From Pseudomonadales bacterium (GTDB taxonomy: Bacteria > Pseudomonadota > Gammaproteobacteria > Pseudomonadales > Azotimanducaceae), in NCBI GenBank assembly GCA_019090385.1, contig JAHRWB010000017.1, positions 21,805 through 85,804 of the forward strand: a DNA stretch of 64,000 nucleotides, read 5' to 3'. Shown here one piece after another: positions 25,013 to 35,257 of the stretch; position 1 is the stretch's first letter, and every line of letters starts with the position of its first letter. The position numbers and the translations under genes are program-made. The notes under the pieces were generated by a model. That model saw nothing but the letters and a program-made list of their open reading frames with translations, did not search any database and was not told where the DNA came from.

Positions 25013-27172
25013 ATGAAGAATTTAATCCCCAGCTCCAGCTGGCTGGCCTACACCTTGGTAATGACCCTGCAAGCAACAGAAACCACCAGCTATGCGCAGG
25101 ACCTAAGGCAAGATAACCCTGATCCAATAGAAGAGATTCTAGTAACAGCGGAATTCCGAGAACGTTCGCTATTAAAAACAGCCAATAGCACCAGCATTCT
25201 CAGCGCTGATACCATAGCGCGCACCCGCGCCAGCCACCTGTCACAGCTGTTAAACCAGGCCCCAAACGTCAACTATGCCAGTGGAGCATCTCGTGGCCGT
25301 TTCATACAAATACGAGGCGTTGGTGAGCGTAGCCAATTCATCGAGCCACTTAATCCATCTGTTGGAATCCTTGTAGATGGCATGGACTTAAGTGGCTTAG
25401 GTGGTGCAGCAACTACGCTGGACCTGGCACAAGTGGAGATATTGAGAGGCCCACAAGGCACACTATTTGGTGCCAATGCATTGGCCGGCCTCATTCAAAT
25501 GAAATCCAATGAACCAACATCAACGCTAACAGGAAATGTAGAAGCCAGTGTTGGCGATGATCAACTTCAGTCTATTGCCGGCGTTATAAGCGGTCCGCTT
25601 TCAGAATCGGCAGGGTATCGCCTGGCTATCCTAAACCACCGCTCTGATGGGCATATACGCAATACCTTCCTCAATCGAGACGATAGTAATAATTTGGATG
25701 AGCTCAGTGCCCGAGGCAAACTAAACTGGCAGGCAAATGAAGGCCTTTCCTTCAGCGCGACCGGATATGTCATCGACATAGACAACGGTTATGACGCATT
25801 TTCATTGGACAACACCCGCTCTACTTTGTCAGACCAACCTGGCTATGATCGCCAAAAAAGCTGGGCTCTGTCATTGAACAGCCATTGGAGTGCAAACCCA
25901 AACTTTGATGTTGTCGGCCAATTCAGCATTGTAGAAAGTGATTTGGCCTACGCTTTTGACGAAGATTGGAGTTTCAGTGATATATGTGCTGGCACACTTT
26001 GTGATGGCTGGGCCTATTCATCTTTTGACAGTTATGAACGCGATCACTCAAACACCAGTATTGATATCCGCATGATCTCCAACCAGGACCTTAACCTGTT
26101 TAGCTATTCAACTGCCTGGGTAGTGGGTGCCTATGCACGCAACGAAAATGTGGATCTGACCCGAGAATACACTTTCGCCAGCCAGGATTTTCTGAGCGAC
26201 TATGATACACATAACCAGGCTATCTACACCCAGCTCGATGCCCAACTCTCCGATACTTTCAACCTGTCCGGTGGGTTACGATTAGAGCGGCGCAGTGCCA
26301 AATACGATGATAACAATACCGTCTCCCATGAAAATACAGACTATTTCTGGGGTGCACATTTGACACTTGAATACCATACTGACGACAATAAATTGTTATA
26401 CGGTAAGGTCTCCCGAGGTTATAAAGCGGGCGGCGTAAACAGTAACCCCGACCTGAGCACATCATTCAGAAAATTTGAAGAAGAGCGAATGTGGAATCTT
26501 GAAGCAGGATTGAAGGGCGAGTACTTTGATGACAAGCTACAAACTCAAATCTCCATTTTTTACCAGTTTCGCAGAGATATGCAGGTTAAACAGTCTTTGC
26601 TCGAACCCATCTCCGGGGATAGCTGTCCCTGCAGTTTTGAAGATTTCCTAAGCAATGCTGCAAAAGCTTCAAACTACGGAATGGAGCTGGAGGTGAATTG
26701 GTCAGCAAACGAAATTTTGCATCTGTATGGTAGCCTGGGCTTGCTCGAAGCCGAGTTTAATCGATTCGAAAGTTTCTCCCATGTTGATGCCAATCCCATA
26801 ACCGGCCAGCCCGTCAACCTCGATGGCCGCAAACAGGCCCATGCACCCAGGTACCAGTTTGCCTTTGGCAGCGAATTGCGCGTACGTGAAAACCTGGCTC
26901 TGTTCGTAGAGCTGGAAGGTAAAGATAAATTCAAGCTTTCTACCCGTCATGAGGAGCAGAGCCGTTCATATACTTTGCTAAATGCCAGCATAACTTACTA
27001 CCCGGAACATTGGGAAATATCTTTGTGGGGACGAAACCTAGGCAACAAAAAGGTAATCGAACGCGGATTTGGCAGTTTTGGAAACGACCCACGCAAGTTC
27101 TATACAACCGAACCCTATTACCAGTACGGGGCACCACGTGTGCTTGGCGTATCCGCCAAATACACCTTCTAA
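25013..27172 (+). CDS. TonB-dependent receptor under TPP riboswitch control (thiamine-uptake candidate)
   Basis: A 719-residue outer-membrane receptor. I use ATG 25013, preceded by GAGG and beginning a clean signal peptide that ends near SYAQD; an upstream ATG at 24989 would spoil it. A TonB box-like EEILVTAE is followed by the plug domain (SHLSQLLNQAPNVN, IRGVGERS, VEILRGPQGTLFG). A 22-strand barrel ends in the aromatic YTF. The riboswitch argues that it imports thiamine or a thiamine precursor. No thiamine permease or biosynthesis gene is adjacent, so the substrate is inferred. Confidence 0.93.
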   Translation: MKNLIPSSSWLAYTLVMTLQATETTSYAQDLRQDNPDPIEEILVTAEFRERSLLKTANSTSILSADTIARTRASHLSQLLNQAPNVNYASGASRGRFIQIRGVGERSQFIEPLNPSVGILVDGMDLSGLGGAATTLDLAQVEILRGPQGTLFGANALAGLIQMKSNEPTSTLTGNVEASVGDDQLQSIAGVISGPLSESAGYRLAILNHRSDGHIRNTFLNRDDSNNLDELSARGKLNWQANEGLSFSATGYVIDIDNGYDAFSLDNTRSTLSDQPGYDRQKSWALSLNSHWSANPNFDVVGQFSIVESDLAYAFDEDWSFSDICAGTLCDGWAYSSFDSYERDHSNTSIDIRMISNQDLNLFSYSTAWVVGAYARNENVDLTREYTFASQDFLSDYDTHNQAIYTQLDAQLSDTFNLSGGLRLERRSAKYDDNNTVSHENTDYFWGAHLTLEYHTDDNKLLYGKVSRGYKAGGVNSNPDLSTSFRKFEEERMWNLEAGLKGEYFDDKLQTQISIFYQFRRDMQVKQSLLEPISGDSCPCSFEDFLSNAAKASNYGMELEVNWSANEILHLYGSLGLLEAEFNRFESFSHVDANPITGQPVNLDGRKQAHAPRYQFAFGSELRVRENLALFVELEGKDKFKLSTRHEEQSRSYTLLNASITYYPEHWEISLWGRNLGNKKVIERGFGSFGNDPRKFYTTEPYYQYGAPRVLGVSAKYTF

Positions 27173-27198
27173 TTCCCTATCACCAAAAATGGGTCGCA

Positions 27199-28545
27199 CT
27201 AATCAACCATTTTTGCAGGGGCTAACAATTCAATCCAGTGTTTCACCGGCACCCGGGTGCCGGACTGGATATGTGACTGACATCCAATGTTTCCAGTTAC
27301 TATAAAATCAGGGTCATGCTCTGACAAGGCAGCCAATTTATTGTCTCTAAGCTTAAAGCTCAGTTCCGGCTCGAGAATGGAGTAAGTCCCGGCTGAACCA
27401 CAACATAAATGACTATCTCTACAGCTGAGCAATTCATACCCAGCCCTTTCCAGCAATTGCTCCACAGTCGAAGTTATTTTTTGACCATGTTGTAATGTAC
27501 AAGGCGACTGCCACGCGATTCGCCGGGTTCCAAATCTGGCAGTAAAATCTATATCCAGCGAGCTAAGGTATTCAGATACATCTAGCACCTTGCTCGAAAG
27601 GTAGGTAGCCAGACCTGCGTGATGAGAGCTATCTTTAAGCAGCCTGTCAAAATCTTTCACGGTAACCCCACAACCACTTGCAGTGGAAATAATGGCATCG
27701 ACTTTGGCGAATTTATAGGCTGCAAATTTATCCCCCGCATTGTTTGTATTCGAGCCAGACATAGCGAAAATAGTCTCTCCAGAACGAGTTTCCGCAGCAT
27801 AGGAAGATTCTGGTAAAGCATCCAGAACCTGAGTGAGAGAATCAACCAGCGTCGACATAGTCTGGGTAGCCTGCTGCATTTCACCCAAGTGAAGTGCTAG
27901 CGAACCACAGCAACCACCAACCGCAATAGCCTCTATGCCAACGCTGCCGAGCAACTCCGTCAACCAATAATTTACCTGAGGTGTAACCACACTCTGCACA
28001 CAACCGGTAAGCAAAATAACCTTTTTCCCATGTCCATTCGCTGACAGGTCGACAATATGTTTTTTTTCAATACGCTTTTTACCAACACGCGGTAACGCCC
28101 CTCGTAGCTTGCTCGGCAACAACCATCGCACAGTACCAGCCAGACGTAACAATACGCGCATCCGTTTTGCATGAGGCACAACATGTAACAACCAGGTTCT
28201 GATAAAGCGATTTTTAAAACTTCTTTTTGTTTTTGGCTGAATTATTTCTCGGCCAATTTCCAATAATTCGCCGTATGCAACACCCGAAGGGCAGGTTGTC
28301 TCGCAAGCGCGACAAGTCAAACATCGGTCAAGGTGTTTTCCAATAACATCGCCCACCACGTTATCTTCCAATACCTGCTTAATGAGGTAAATCCTGCCTC
28401 TCGGACCATCCAGCTCATTACCTAACAGTTGATAAGTGGGGCAAGTTGCATTACAGAACCCACAATGCACACATGAGCGCAAAATTTCTTCCGCCCGCGT
28501 TCCATTCTTCGTATTGGAAAATTCGGATGCTATATGTGTTTCCAC
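27199..28545 (-). CDS. glcF: Glycolate oxidase iron-sulfur subunit GlcF
   Basis: A 448-residue subunit. Two ferredoxin-type [4Fe-4S] motifs stand near the N-terminus, CVHCGFCNATCP and CLTCRACETTCP. Two CCG-type domains with GCCG and LCCGSAG follow. This is the standard GlcF layout, passing electrons from the GlcD/GlcE flavins to the membrane. It starts with GTG, overlapping the glcE stop by one base, and ends the glcDEF operon. Confidence 0.94.
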   Translation of the reverse strand: METHIASEFSNTKNGTRAEEILRSCVHCGFCNATCPTYQLLGNELDGPRGRIYLIKQVLEDNVVGDVIGKHLDRCLTCRACETTCPSGVAYGELLEIGREIIQPKTKRSFKNRFIRTWLLHVVPHAKRMRVLLRLAGTVRWLLPSKLRGALPRVGKKRIEKKHIVDLSANGHGKKVILLTGCVQSVVTPQVNYWLTELLGSVGIEAIAVGGCCGSLALHLGEMQQATQTMSTLVDSLTQVLDALPESSYAAETRSGETIFAMSGSNTNNAGDKFAAYKFAKVDAIISTASGCGVTVKDFDRLLKDSSHHAGLATYLSSKVLDVSEYLSSLDIDFTARFGTRRIAWQSPCTLQHGQKITSTVEQLLERAGYELLSCRDSHLCCGSAGTYSILEPELSFKLRDNKLAALSEHDPDFIVTGNIGCQSHIQSGTRVPVKHWIELLAPAKMVD

Positions 28546-29642
28546 TAAAACTCCCGATACATAATATTTGTGTTTAGTATGCCAGCAGGATCAAAGGCCT
28601 TTTTTATTCGCATATGGTATTTCATAATTTCCGGGCTAAGTTTGGATATATACAACTGCTCAGCGCTTTGGGCAGCATAAGCATCGTCAGAATATGTTGG
28701 ATAACAACGGACACTGCCACCTGACTCATTGGCACTTAATAATATGCGCTGTATTTGAATTTTATTTTTTACCTCTGTTTTCAACCATCTCAGTGAGCCG
28801 GCCCATTCGGTCATCCACTCACCCGGTAGGTCAGGATATTTTGCTGCGGCAGGAACACTGAAACGCCATACGGTGTTTCCTGTAAAAAATTTGTGCTTGT
28901 GGTCCCTGATACCCGTCCAAAAACTGGCACCATTTTCAATTTTATGACCACCAATTTTTTTGATAGCACGCAACAAACCTGCTTCACTGCCAGATAAACG
29001 AATATAAAGTCCATTCTCATAATGACTGGTGGCCGTCACCGGATTCGCAGAGCGCATTAACTGCAACACATAGTCCAGTGCCGCATCCCGGTCGAGTTCA
29101 AGTCTGATCGTTTCAGTATGAACCGGACTCGGTAAAAGTCGCACGCTGGCACTCAATATCAGCCCTAAAGTCCCAAAGGAACCGGTCATGAGACGAGTCA
29201 CATCGTAACCAGCAACATTTTTTAATACCTTGCCGCCAAATTTTAGTCGTTGACCCATACCATTTATGATTTCCATACCCAGAGCAGCATCTCTTGCTGA
29301 ACCCAACCAAGCCCTGCCAGGTCCAGAAAGCCCACTGGCCAGTGCCCCGCCCAATGTACCCAAACCATTATATTGTGGAGGATCAAAGGGCAAAAACTGG
29401 TTATGGCTGGCTAATGCGCTACTCAATTCATCCAGACGAGTTCCCGCCCGCGCGGTTATCACCAGTTCCTCCGGCCTATAATCCAGTATGCCCCGGTGTT
29501 CCACTACCGATAGAATATCGCCCTTTACCTCCTTTCCCAGAAATTTTTTGCTGCCTGTCCCACACAGACAAAGCGCGCATTTCTTTTCGTACGCCTCAAC
29601 TAGCGCACCGACCAGCCGTGCAGAATCGTCATATTCCTGCAT
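28545..29642 (-). CDS. glcE: Glycolate oxidase FAD-binding subunit GlcE
   Basis: A 365-residue FAD-binding (PCMH-type) subunit. The flavin-binding pattern GLGTLGGALASGLSGPGR, the LKFGGKVLKNVAGYDVTR segment and the FGTLGLILSASVRLLP strand are characteristic. I use the ATG at 29642, which overlaps the glcD stop by one base (TGATG); the frame also contains a TTG at 29645. It is shorter than GlcD and has no C-terminal substrate half, as expected for GlcE. Confidence 0.93.
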   Translation of the reverse strand: MQEYDDSARLVGALVEAYEKKCALCLCGTGSKKFLGKEVKGDILSVVEHRGILDYRPEELVITARAGTRLDELSSALASHNQFLPFDPPQYNGLGTLGGALASGLSGPGRAWLGSARDAALGMEIINGMGQRLKFGGKVLKNVAGYDVTRLMTGSFGTLGLILSASVRLLPSPVHTETIRLELDRDAALDYVLQLMRSANPVTATSHYENGLYIRLSGSEAGLLRAIKKIGGHKIENGASFWTGIRDHKHKFFTGNTVWRFSVPAAAKYPDLPGEWMTEWAGSLRWLKTEVKNKIQIQRILLSANESGGSVRCYPTYSDDAYAAQSAEQLYISKLSPEIMKYHMRIKKAFDPAGILNTNIMYREF

Positions 29643-31096
29643 CAAAATCTTTCCAGTTCAGGAAAAGGTAATACACCGCCGTGCACGTGCATGCCACCCA
29701 GCTCAGAGCAGCGGCTTAGAGTTGGAATAGCTTTACCAGGATTTAACAGACTTTTTTCATCAAATGCTGCTTTGATGCGATGAAACTGTTCAATTTCCAG
29801 CGGGGAAAACTGCACACACATCTGATCCAGTTTTTCTATACCCACACCATGCTCACCTGTAATCGTGCCCCCTACAGCAACGCAGTACTCCAATATTTTG
29901 CCCCCCATTTCCTCCGTTTGTTTCAACTGCCCCTCTATATTTGCATCATATAAAATAAGTGGATGCAAATTCCCATCGCCGGCATGAAACACGTTAGCCA
30001 CCGCTAGATCGTATTTTTTAGACAGCGCAGCAATTTCACCTAATACCCGGCCCAGTGCGCTACGTGGAATCGTCCCATCCATGCAATAGTAATCCGGTTG
30101 AATTCGACCCACAGCAGGAAAAGCGGATTTACGCCCTTTCCACATCAACTCCCGTTCTTCGTTGTCCTTGGACTCCAACACCTGATAAGCACCATGGCGC
30201 AGCATCACCTCTCGCGCCAACTTACTGTCTACGTCTACATCTTCGGCATTCCCATCCAGCTCACAAAGCAAAATCGCTTGCGCGTCCACTGGATACCCTG
30301 CATGCACAAATTGCTCTGCCGCTTCAATGGCCAATTTGTCCATCATTTCCATTCCCGCAGGAATAATGCCCTCGGCAATAACCCGGCTAACAGCATTACC
30401 CGCCTGTTCCACGCTGTTAAATGCCCCGAGTAAAAGTTGTTTCACTGGCGGTATTGGCAACAAACGGACAATTACCTCGGTAACCACGCCCAACATACCT
30501 TCCGAACCTATCATCAATGCCAGTAAATCATAGCCCGGACTATCCAGCACCATACCACCTAACTTGAGTTCTTCACCTTCAATGGTGAGCACCGTCAGGC
30601 CGATGACATTGTGCACTGTCAAGCCATACTTAAGACAATGTACCCCGCCAGCATTTTCAGCCACATTGCCGCCAATGCTGCAGGCAATCTGGGAAGAAGG
30701 ATCCGGGGCATAGTACAATCCATACCCGGCTGCCATTTCACTAATAGCTAAATTCCGCACACCCGGCTCAACACGCGCAATGCAATTATCAACGTCAATC
30801 TCAATGATGCGATCAAACCGGGACATCACCAGTAGAACGCCATCTTCCAATGGCCGTGCACCGCCGGATAAACCTGTCCCGGCTCCCCGTAATACAATAG
30901 GCGTTTCGGTTGCTCGACAAGCGCTGAGTATACTCAAAAGCTGTTTACGACTGGTCGGTAACAAAACCAGTCCAGGCACTTGTTTAATCGCGGTAAGCCC
31001 ATCGCTTTCGAAGGGCTTCCTGGCTTCTTCTCGTGTCAAAATTGCATCAGCAGGCAACACGGATTTTAAAATCGGTAGCAACTCAGTAGAAATCAT
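29642..31096 (-). CDS. glcD: Glycolate oxidase catalytic subunit GlcD
   Basis: A 484-residue FAD-linked oxidase that oxidises glycolate (or D-lactate) to glyoxylate. The PCMH motif VLRGAGTGLSGGARP and the segment GNVAENAGGVHCLKYG bind FAD. The C-terminal NVFHAGDGNLHP and GEHGVGIEK motifs belong to the substrate domain. It leads the operon glcDEF. No glcG, malate synthase or regulator lies next to it; a divergent EamA carrier is upstream. D-lactate as alternative substrate cannot be excluded. Confidence 0.94.
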   Translation of the reverse strand: MISTELLPILKSVLPADAILTREEARKPFESDGLTAIKQVPGLVLLPTSRKQLLSILSACRATETPIVLRGAGTGLSGGARPLEDGVLLVMSRFDRIIEIDVDNCIARVEPGVRNLAISEMAAGYGLYYAPDPSSQIACSIGGNVAENAGGVHCLKYGLTVHNVIGLTVLTIEGEELKLGGMVLDSPGYDLLALMIGSEGMLGVVTEVIVRLLPIPPVKQLLLGAFNSVEQAGNAVSRVIAEGIIPAGMEMMDKLAIEAAEQFVHAGYPVDAQAILLCELDGNAEDVDVDSKLAREVMLRHGAYQVLESKDNEERELMWKGRKSAFPAVGRIQPDYYCMDGTIPRSALGRVLGEIAALSKKYDLAVANVFHAGDGNLHPLILYDANIEGQLKQTEEMGGKILEYCVAVGGTITGEHGVGIEKLDQMCVQFSPLEIEQFHRIKAAFDEKSLLNPGKAIPTLSRCSELGGMHVHGGVLPFPELERF

Positions 31097-31240
31097 ATTC
31101 TCGGGACATTAGCTAGTTCGTATACTTTACCGGCAGAGTTATAACATATTGATATAGAATATGACTGTGCCGGAGATAAAAATACCCGTCAGATTAGCTT
31201 CAGCACGACCACCCAACGCATGCTATCAGGAGTAGTACAC

Positions 31241-32155
31241 TTGGAAATTTGGATGGCCTACACGCTTTTTGCAGCTTTTTTCCAAAACCTTCGATCCGCT
31301 CTGCAAAAAAATTTATCCAATGACTTTGGCGCCACGGCCTCGGCCTACACGCGCTTTTTATATGCACTTCCTTTCGCAATCATATACACGTTGACACTTT
31401 TCACCTTAGACGCCACACAAACTCCCGCTCTCAGCATCCAATTTACAAGTTATATCCTCATTGGAGGAACCGCGCAGATACTGGGAACCACTTTTTTGAT
31501 CAAATCATTCGAAAATAAACAATTTGCCCAGGGTACTGCATTTTCAAAAACAGAAGTTCTGCAAACTGCGCTTATCGGGCTCGTTCTGCTAGGCGAATCT
31601 ATCACGCTGATTCTCATTACCGGCATTTTAATCAGTCTCGCAGGCGTATTTGGCTTAATCGGATACAAAAATATTTTCGCAGCATTCAAGTTTAAAGCAG
31701 ACAGTGCTCACCCTAGACGTACAGCTTTGTACGGTATCGTATCAGGAACGGGATTCGCACTTTCTGCCGTGGCTTATCGGGCAGCATCTCTTGGATTGGA
31801 AGGAGAGCTCTCTTCCATTAAGCGTGCCGCCATCACTCTGATATGTGTCCTTGGTTTTCAAACAATATCGATGGGGCTGTATTTAGTATGGAAAGAGCCC
31901 GGCAAACTGCTAGCGGTGCTCAAAGAGTGGCGGGCAGGCATGTGGGTTGGATTAGCCGGCATGTTGGGTTCAACCGGCTGGTTCATCGCCCTGGCAATGC
32001 AACAGGCAGCCCACGTGCGTGCTCTGGGGCAATTAGAACTGGTATTTGCTATGTTGACCTCGGTGCTGGTTTTTAAAGAGCAATTAAAACCATCGGAATA
32101 CACCAGTATTTTTGTGTTGATCATGGGAATTCTGATGATTGTGCTCGGAGGCTGA
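31241..32155 (+). CDS. EamA/DMT-family transporter
   Basis: A 304-residue drug/metabolite transporter-superfamily protein with ten hydrophobic helices in two EamA halves. I choose the TTG at 31241 because AGGAG (31229-31233) precedes it and it gives an N-terminus EIWMAYTLFAAFFQNLRSA. An ATG at 31220 has no such site. The first half ends near residue 140 (ILISLAGVFGLIGY) and the second in VFKEQLKPSEY and ILMIVLGG. The substrate is unknown. It is divergent from glcD, so glycolate metabolism-related export is possible but unsupported. Confidence 0.83.
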   Translation: MEIWMAYTLFAAFFQNLRSALQKNLSNDFGATASAYTRFLYALPFAIIYTLTLFTLDATQTPALSIQFTSYILIGGTAQILGTTFLIKSFENKQFAQGTAFSKTEVLQTALIGLVLLGESITLILITGILISLAGVFGLIGYKNIFAAFKFKADSAHPRRTALYGIVSGTGFALSAVAYRAASLGLEGELSSIKRAAITLICVLGFQTISMGLYLVWKEPGKLLAVLKEWRAGMWVGLAGMLGSTGWFIALAMQQAAHVRALGQLELVFAMLTSVLVFKEQLKPSEYTSIFVLIMGILMIVLGG

Positions 32156-32180
32156 GTAGATTTAATGCTATTCTGGGCAT

Positions 32181-33521
32181 ATGGATAGCATATATTTATA
32201 CAACGCCACCCTCATCAACGAAGGACAAAGCAAAGAAACCAATTTGCTTATCCAGTCTGGCCGTATAGCGGCTATCGGCTCGTCCATCAGCCTTCCTCCG
32301 GGCACAAAAGAAGTAGATTTGGCTGGTACTGTTCTTTTACCGGGCATGATTGACGACCAGGTACATTTCCGGGAACCCGGTATGGAGCATAAAGGCAGCA
32401 TAGCCACAGAGTCCCGGGCCGCTGTTGCCGGTGGTATTACCAGCTATATGGAAATGCCCAATTGCAATCCGCTCACAATTAATGCCGAAACGCTGGCAAA
32501 TAAGCACCAACGAGCAGCCCAAAGCTCAATGGCAAATTACGCTTTTTATCTCGGTGCAACAAATAACAACCTGGAGGATATCAAGCGTATAGATCCCGCA
32601 ATGACTTGTGGCATAAAGGTTTTTATGGGTGCCTCTACGGGAGATATGTTGGTAGACAATAGAGATACCCTTGAAGCCATATTTTCCTCGACCCCTTTAC
32701 TGGTGGCAACACACTGCGAAGATACACCAACAATTCTTAACAACGAGCGACTTTTTATCCAACGATTTGGAGAACAGATTCCCTTTCGCGAACATCCTAA
32801 TATTCGATCTGAAGAGGCCTGTTACCTGTCTTCTTCTCTGGCTGTAGAATTAGCAAAAAAACACGCTACAAGGCTACACGTTTTACATTTAACCACAGCA
32901 AAAGAACTGGCACTGTTCTCGTCCGGGGATACAAATAAAAAGCGCATAACGGCTGAAGCCTGTGTCCATCACCTGTTTTTTAATGACTCAGACTACGAGG
33001 CAAAGGGCGCCTTGATAAAGTGTAATCCAGCGATAAAAAAACGCACGGATCAAATCGCACTTCAAGAAGCTATCACTACAGACATCATTGATGTTATCGC
33101 GACCGACCACGCACCACACACCTGGGAAGAAAAAACCCGAAAATATACCCAAGCGCCGTCGGGATTGCCCCTGGTGCAACATGCATTACTCATGCTATTG
33201 GAACTTGTTGACAATGGAACTTTTTCGCTCGAAAAAATAGTCGAAAAAATCGCACATACACCTGCTACGCTGTTTAATGTTAAAGCGCGCGGATTTATCA
33301 GAGAAGGTTATTGGGCAGATCTGGTGGTCATCGCCAGAAATAGGAAAACCATTGTCGATCAATCCGAAATCTACTCAAAATGTGGATGGTCTCCCTTTAG
33401 CGGACATACTTTTTCGTCTCGCATAGAACAAACCTATGTAAACGGCAAACTAAAATACGACCGGGGGGCGTTTCCAGATACCTCCCCAGGCATTGCACTG
33501 GAATTCAGCGAGCGCGACTAA
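32181..33521 (+). CDS. pyrC: Dihydroorotase, class I, with Gln in the HxH metal motif
   Basis: A 446-residue amidohydrolase, converting carbamoyl-aspartate to dihydroorotate in pyrimidine synthesis. Core motifs are DDQVHFREPG (residues 58-67), GIKVFMGASTG (the carbamylated-lysine region), THCEDT and ATDHAPHTWEEK. The first metal ligand of the usual HxH is glutamine (Gln60). From memory the DDQVHFREPG form is common in Bacteroidetes dihydroorotases, so the gene may be foreign or belong to a distinct gammaproteobacterial clade. The start lies 26 bases after the EamA gene on the same strand. Confidence 0.88.
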   Translation: MDSIYLYNATLINEGQSKETNLLIQSGRIAAIGSSISLPPGTKEVDLAGTVLLPGMIDDQVHFREPGMEHKGSIATESRAAVAGGITSYMEMPNCNPLTINAETLANKHQRAAQSSMANYAFYLGATNNNLEDIKRIDPAMTCGIKVFMGASTGDMLVDNRDTLEAIFSSTPLLVATHCEDTPTILNNERLFIQRFGEQIPFREHPNIRSEEACYLSSSLAVELAKKHATRLHVLHLTTAKELALFSSGDTNKKRITAEACVHHLFFNDSDYEAKGALIKCNPAIKKRTDQIALQEAITTDIIDVIATDHAPHTWEEKTRKYTQAPSGLPLVQHALLMLLELVDNGTFSLEKIVEKIAHTPATLFNVKARGFIREGYWADLVVIARNRKTIVDQSEIYSKCGWSPFSGHTFSSRIEQTYVNGKLKYDRGAFPDTSPGIALEFSERD

Positions 33522-33552
33522 GCGCTCACCGCTTTTGGCACAAGTGCTATAT

Positions 33553-35193
33553 TCATCGCAAGTCCGGCAGAACGTAACCCTGTTCATCCAGATTAGCGCG
33601 CACCTGTTTCTTGTTCATTTTTCCGGTTGCAGTCATCGGTATTTCATCAACACAAAGCACATCTGCAGGCAATTGCCATTTCGCAAACTTGGACGAACAG
33701 TGCTCAATTACATCTTCCATTGAAACATCAGCACCCGCCCTCAAAACCATCAAAACCAAAGGGCGCTCATCCCAACGAGGATGTGGCTGAGCAACAACAC
33801 AAGCCATTTCTACCCCATCTATGCCAACAATATGATTTTCCAAATCAACAGACGAAATCCACTCACCGCCACTTTTCACGAGATCTTTCGAACGGTCACT
33901 GATGATCAGATATTCTTCCGCATCAATTTTTCCCACATCACCCGTTAACAACCAACCATCATGAAATTTATCTGGCTGTGGATCATGATAGTACTCTGAA
34001 CATATCCAGGGGCCCCGTATTAATATTTCCCCTACACTTTCTCCATCGTGCGGTAAAGGGTTAAACTCTTCATCGAAGATTTCAAGCTCGATACCTGGCA
34101 TTAATTGCCCCGCTTTAGCGACGTTTGCAAATTGCTCATCCAGCGACAAATTAATTTGACTTCGTTTAGCAATACGCCGGGAAATGGTTGCCAATGGACT
34201 GGTTTCCGTCATTCCCCATCCCTGTATCATTTCCACATCCAGCTCATCATAAAACCAACGAATTAAAGAAGGCGGGGGAGCCGACCCACCACAGGTCAAT
34301 CGGGACAATGCAGAAAAGTCAAAATTACCGGGGGCTGCCTCAACAACCGACTTAACCCCTTGCCAAATTGTTGGAACTCCGGACGCCATGGTAACGGCTT
34401 CAGCACTCATTATTTCACAAAACCGTACCGGGTCCATAAACCTGTGCGGAAATACCTGTTTCGCCCCCAACATGGTCCCAGCCCAGGGCATTCCCCACCC
34501 CATGGCATGAAACATGGGCACGATACCAAAAATGCAATCGGTAGCAGACAAACTCAGCGAATCAGTCATACACTGGGTAATTGTATGAAGATACTGGGAG
34601 CGATGCTCATACTCTACGCCCTTGGGCTTGCCCGTCGTACCACTTGTGTAACATAAGCCCAAAGGACTGTTTTCATCTATCATGGGCCAGTCATATTGCG
34701 TGGGTTTACCTTCAATAAACTCTTCATAGTCTATGGCATTCGGTAGCGTAGTCTGCCACCCCTCAAAGCCCTCTTCCGTGGCAACTATCACACGCTCAAC
34801 GCTAGGCATTCTGCCCTGAAGCTTTTCCAAAGCAGGAAGCTGCTCCACGTCTACAATTATTACTTTGTCCTGAGCATGTCCAATTATATATTCAAGATCG
34901 GTATCGGAAAGCCTGAAATTAAGCGTGTGTAAAACAGCACCCATACCCGCAGTTGCATGATAGGCCTCCAAATGACGGGTATTGTTCCACATAAACGTTG
35001 CCACCCTTTCACCAATTTTTACGCCCGCCCCAGACAGCGCGTGGGCTAGTTGATGAGCTCGGTCCCTTACCTCTTTATAAGTCTGGCGACGAACACCGGT
35101 CTCGGTTACTGTAATCAGTTCTTCCTCCGGTGCCACTCGAGCACCCCGGTCCATCAATGTAGACATCAATAGTGGTGTATGTTGCATTGCCAT
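33553..35193 (-). CDS. AMP-forming acyl-CoA synthetase
   Basis: A 546-residue ANL-superfamily ligase that activates a carboxylic acid through an acyl-adenylate. Motifs are YTSGTTGKPKGVEYEHRS (P-loop), GWGMTETSP, the TGD of LLTGDVG, the hinge DRSKDLVKSGGEWIS and the catalytic lysine region PMTATGKMNKK. It resembles medium/long-chain fatty acyl-CoA ligases (AlkK-like). ATG at 35193. Downstream of glpD by about 65 bases in the same direction, it fits lipid or fatty acid catabolism. Confidence 0.92.
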   Translation of the reverse strand: MAMQHTPLLMSTLMDRGARVAPEEELITVTETGVRRQTYKEVRDRAHQLAHALSGAGVKIGERVATFMWNNTRHLEAYHATAGMGAVLHTLNFRLSDTDLEYIIGHAQDKVIIVDVEQLPALEKLQGRMPSVERVIVATEEGFEGWQTTLPNAIDYEEFIEGKPTQYDWPMIDENSPLGLCYTSGTTGKPKGVEYEHRSQYLHTITQCMTDSLSLSATDCIFGIVPMFHAMGWGMPWAGTMLGAKQVFPHRFMDPVRFCEIMSAEAVTMASGVPTIWQGVKSVVEAAPGNFDFSALSRLTCGGSAPPPSLIRWFYDELDVEMIQGWGMTETSPLATISRRIAKRSQINLSLDEQFANVAKAGQLMPGIELEIFDEEFNPLPHDGESVGEILIRGPWICSEYYHDPQPDKFHDGWLLTGDVGKIDAEEYLIISDRSKDLVKSGGEWISSVDLENHIVGIDGVEMACVVAQPHPRWDERPLVLMVLRAGADVSMEDVIEHCSSKFAKWQLPADVLCVDEIPMTATGKMNKKQVRANLDEQGYVLPDLR

Positions 35194-35257
35194 TTGGTAT
35201 TCATCCTCTCCAAAATAATAATTCCATAAAACGCATAGTTACTAGTGTTGATACTAT

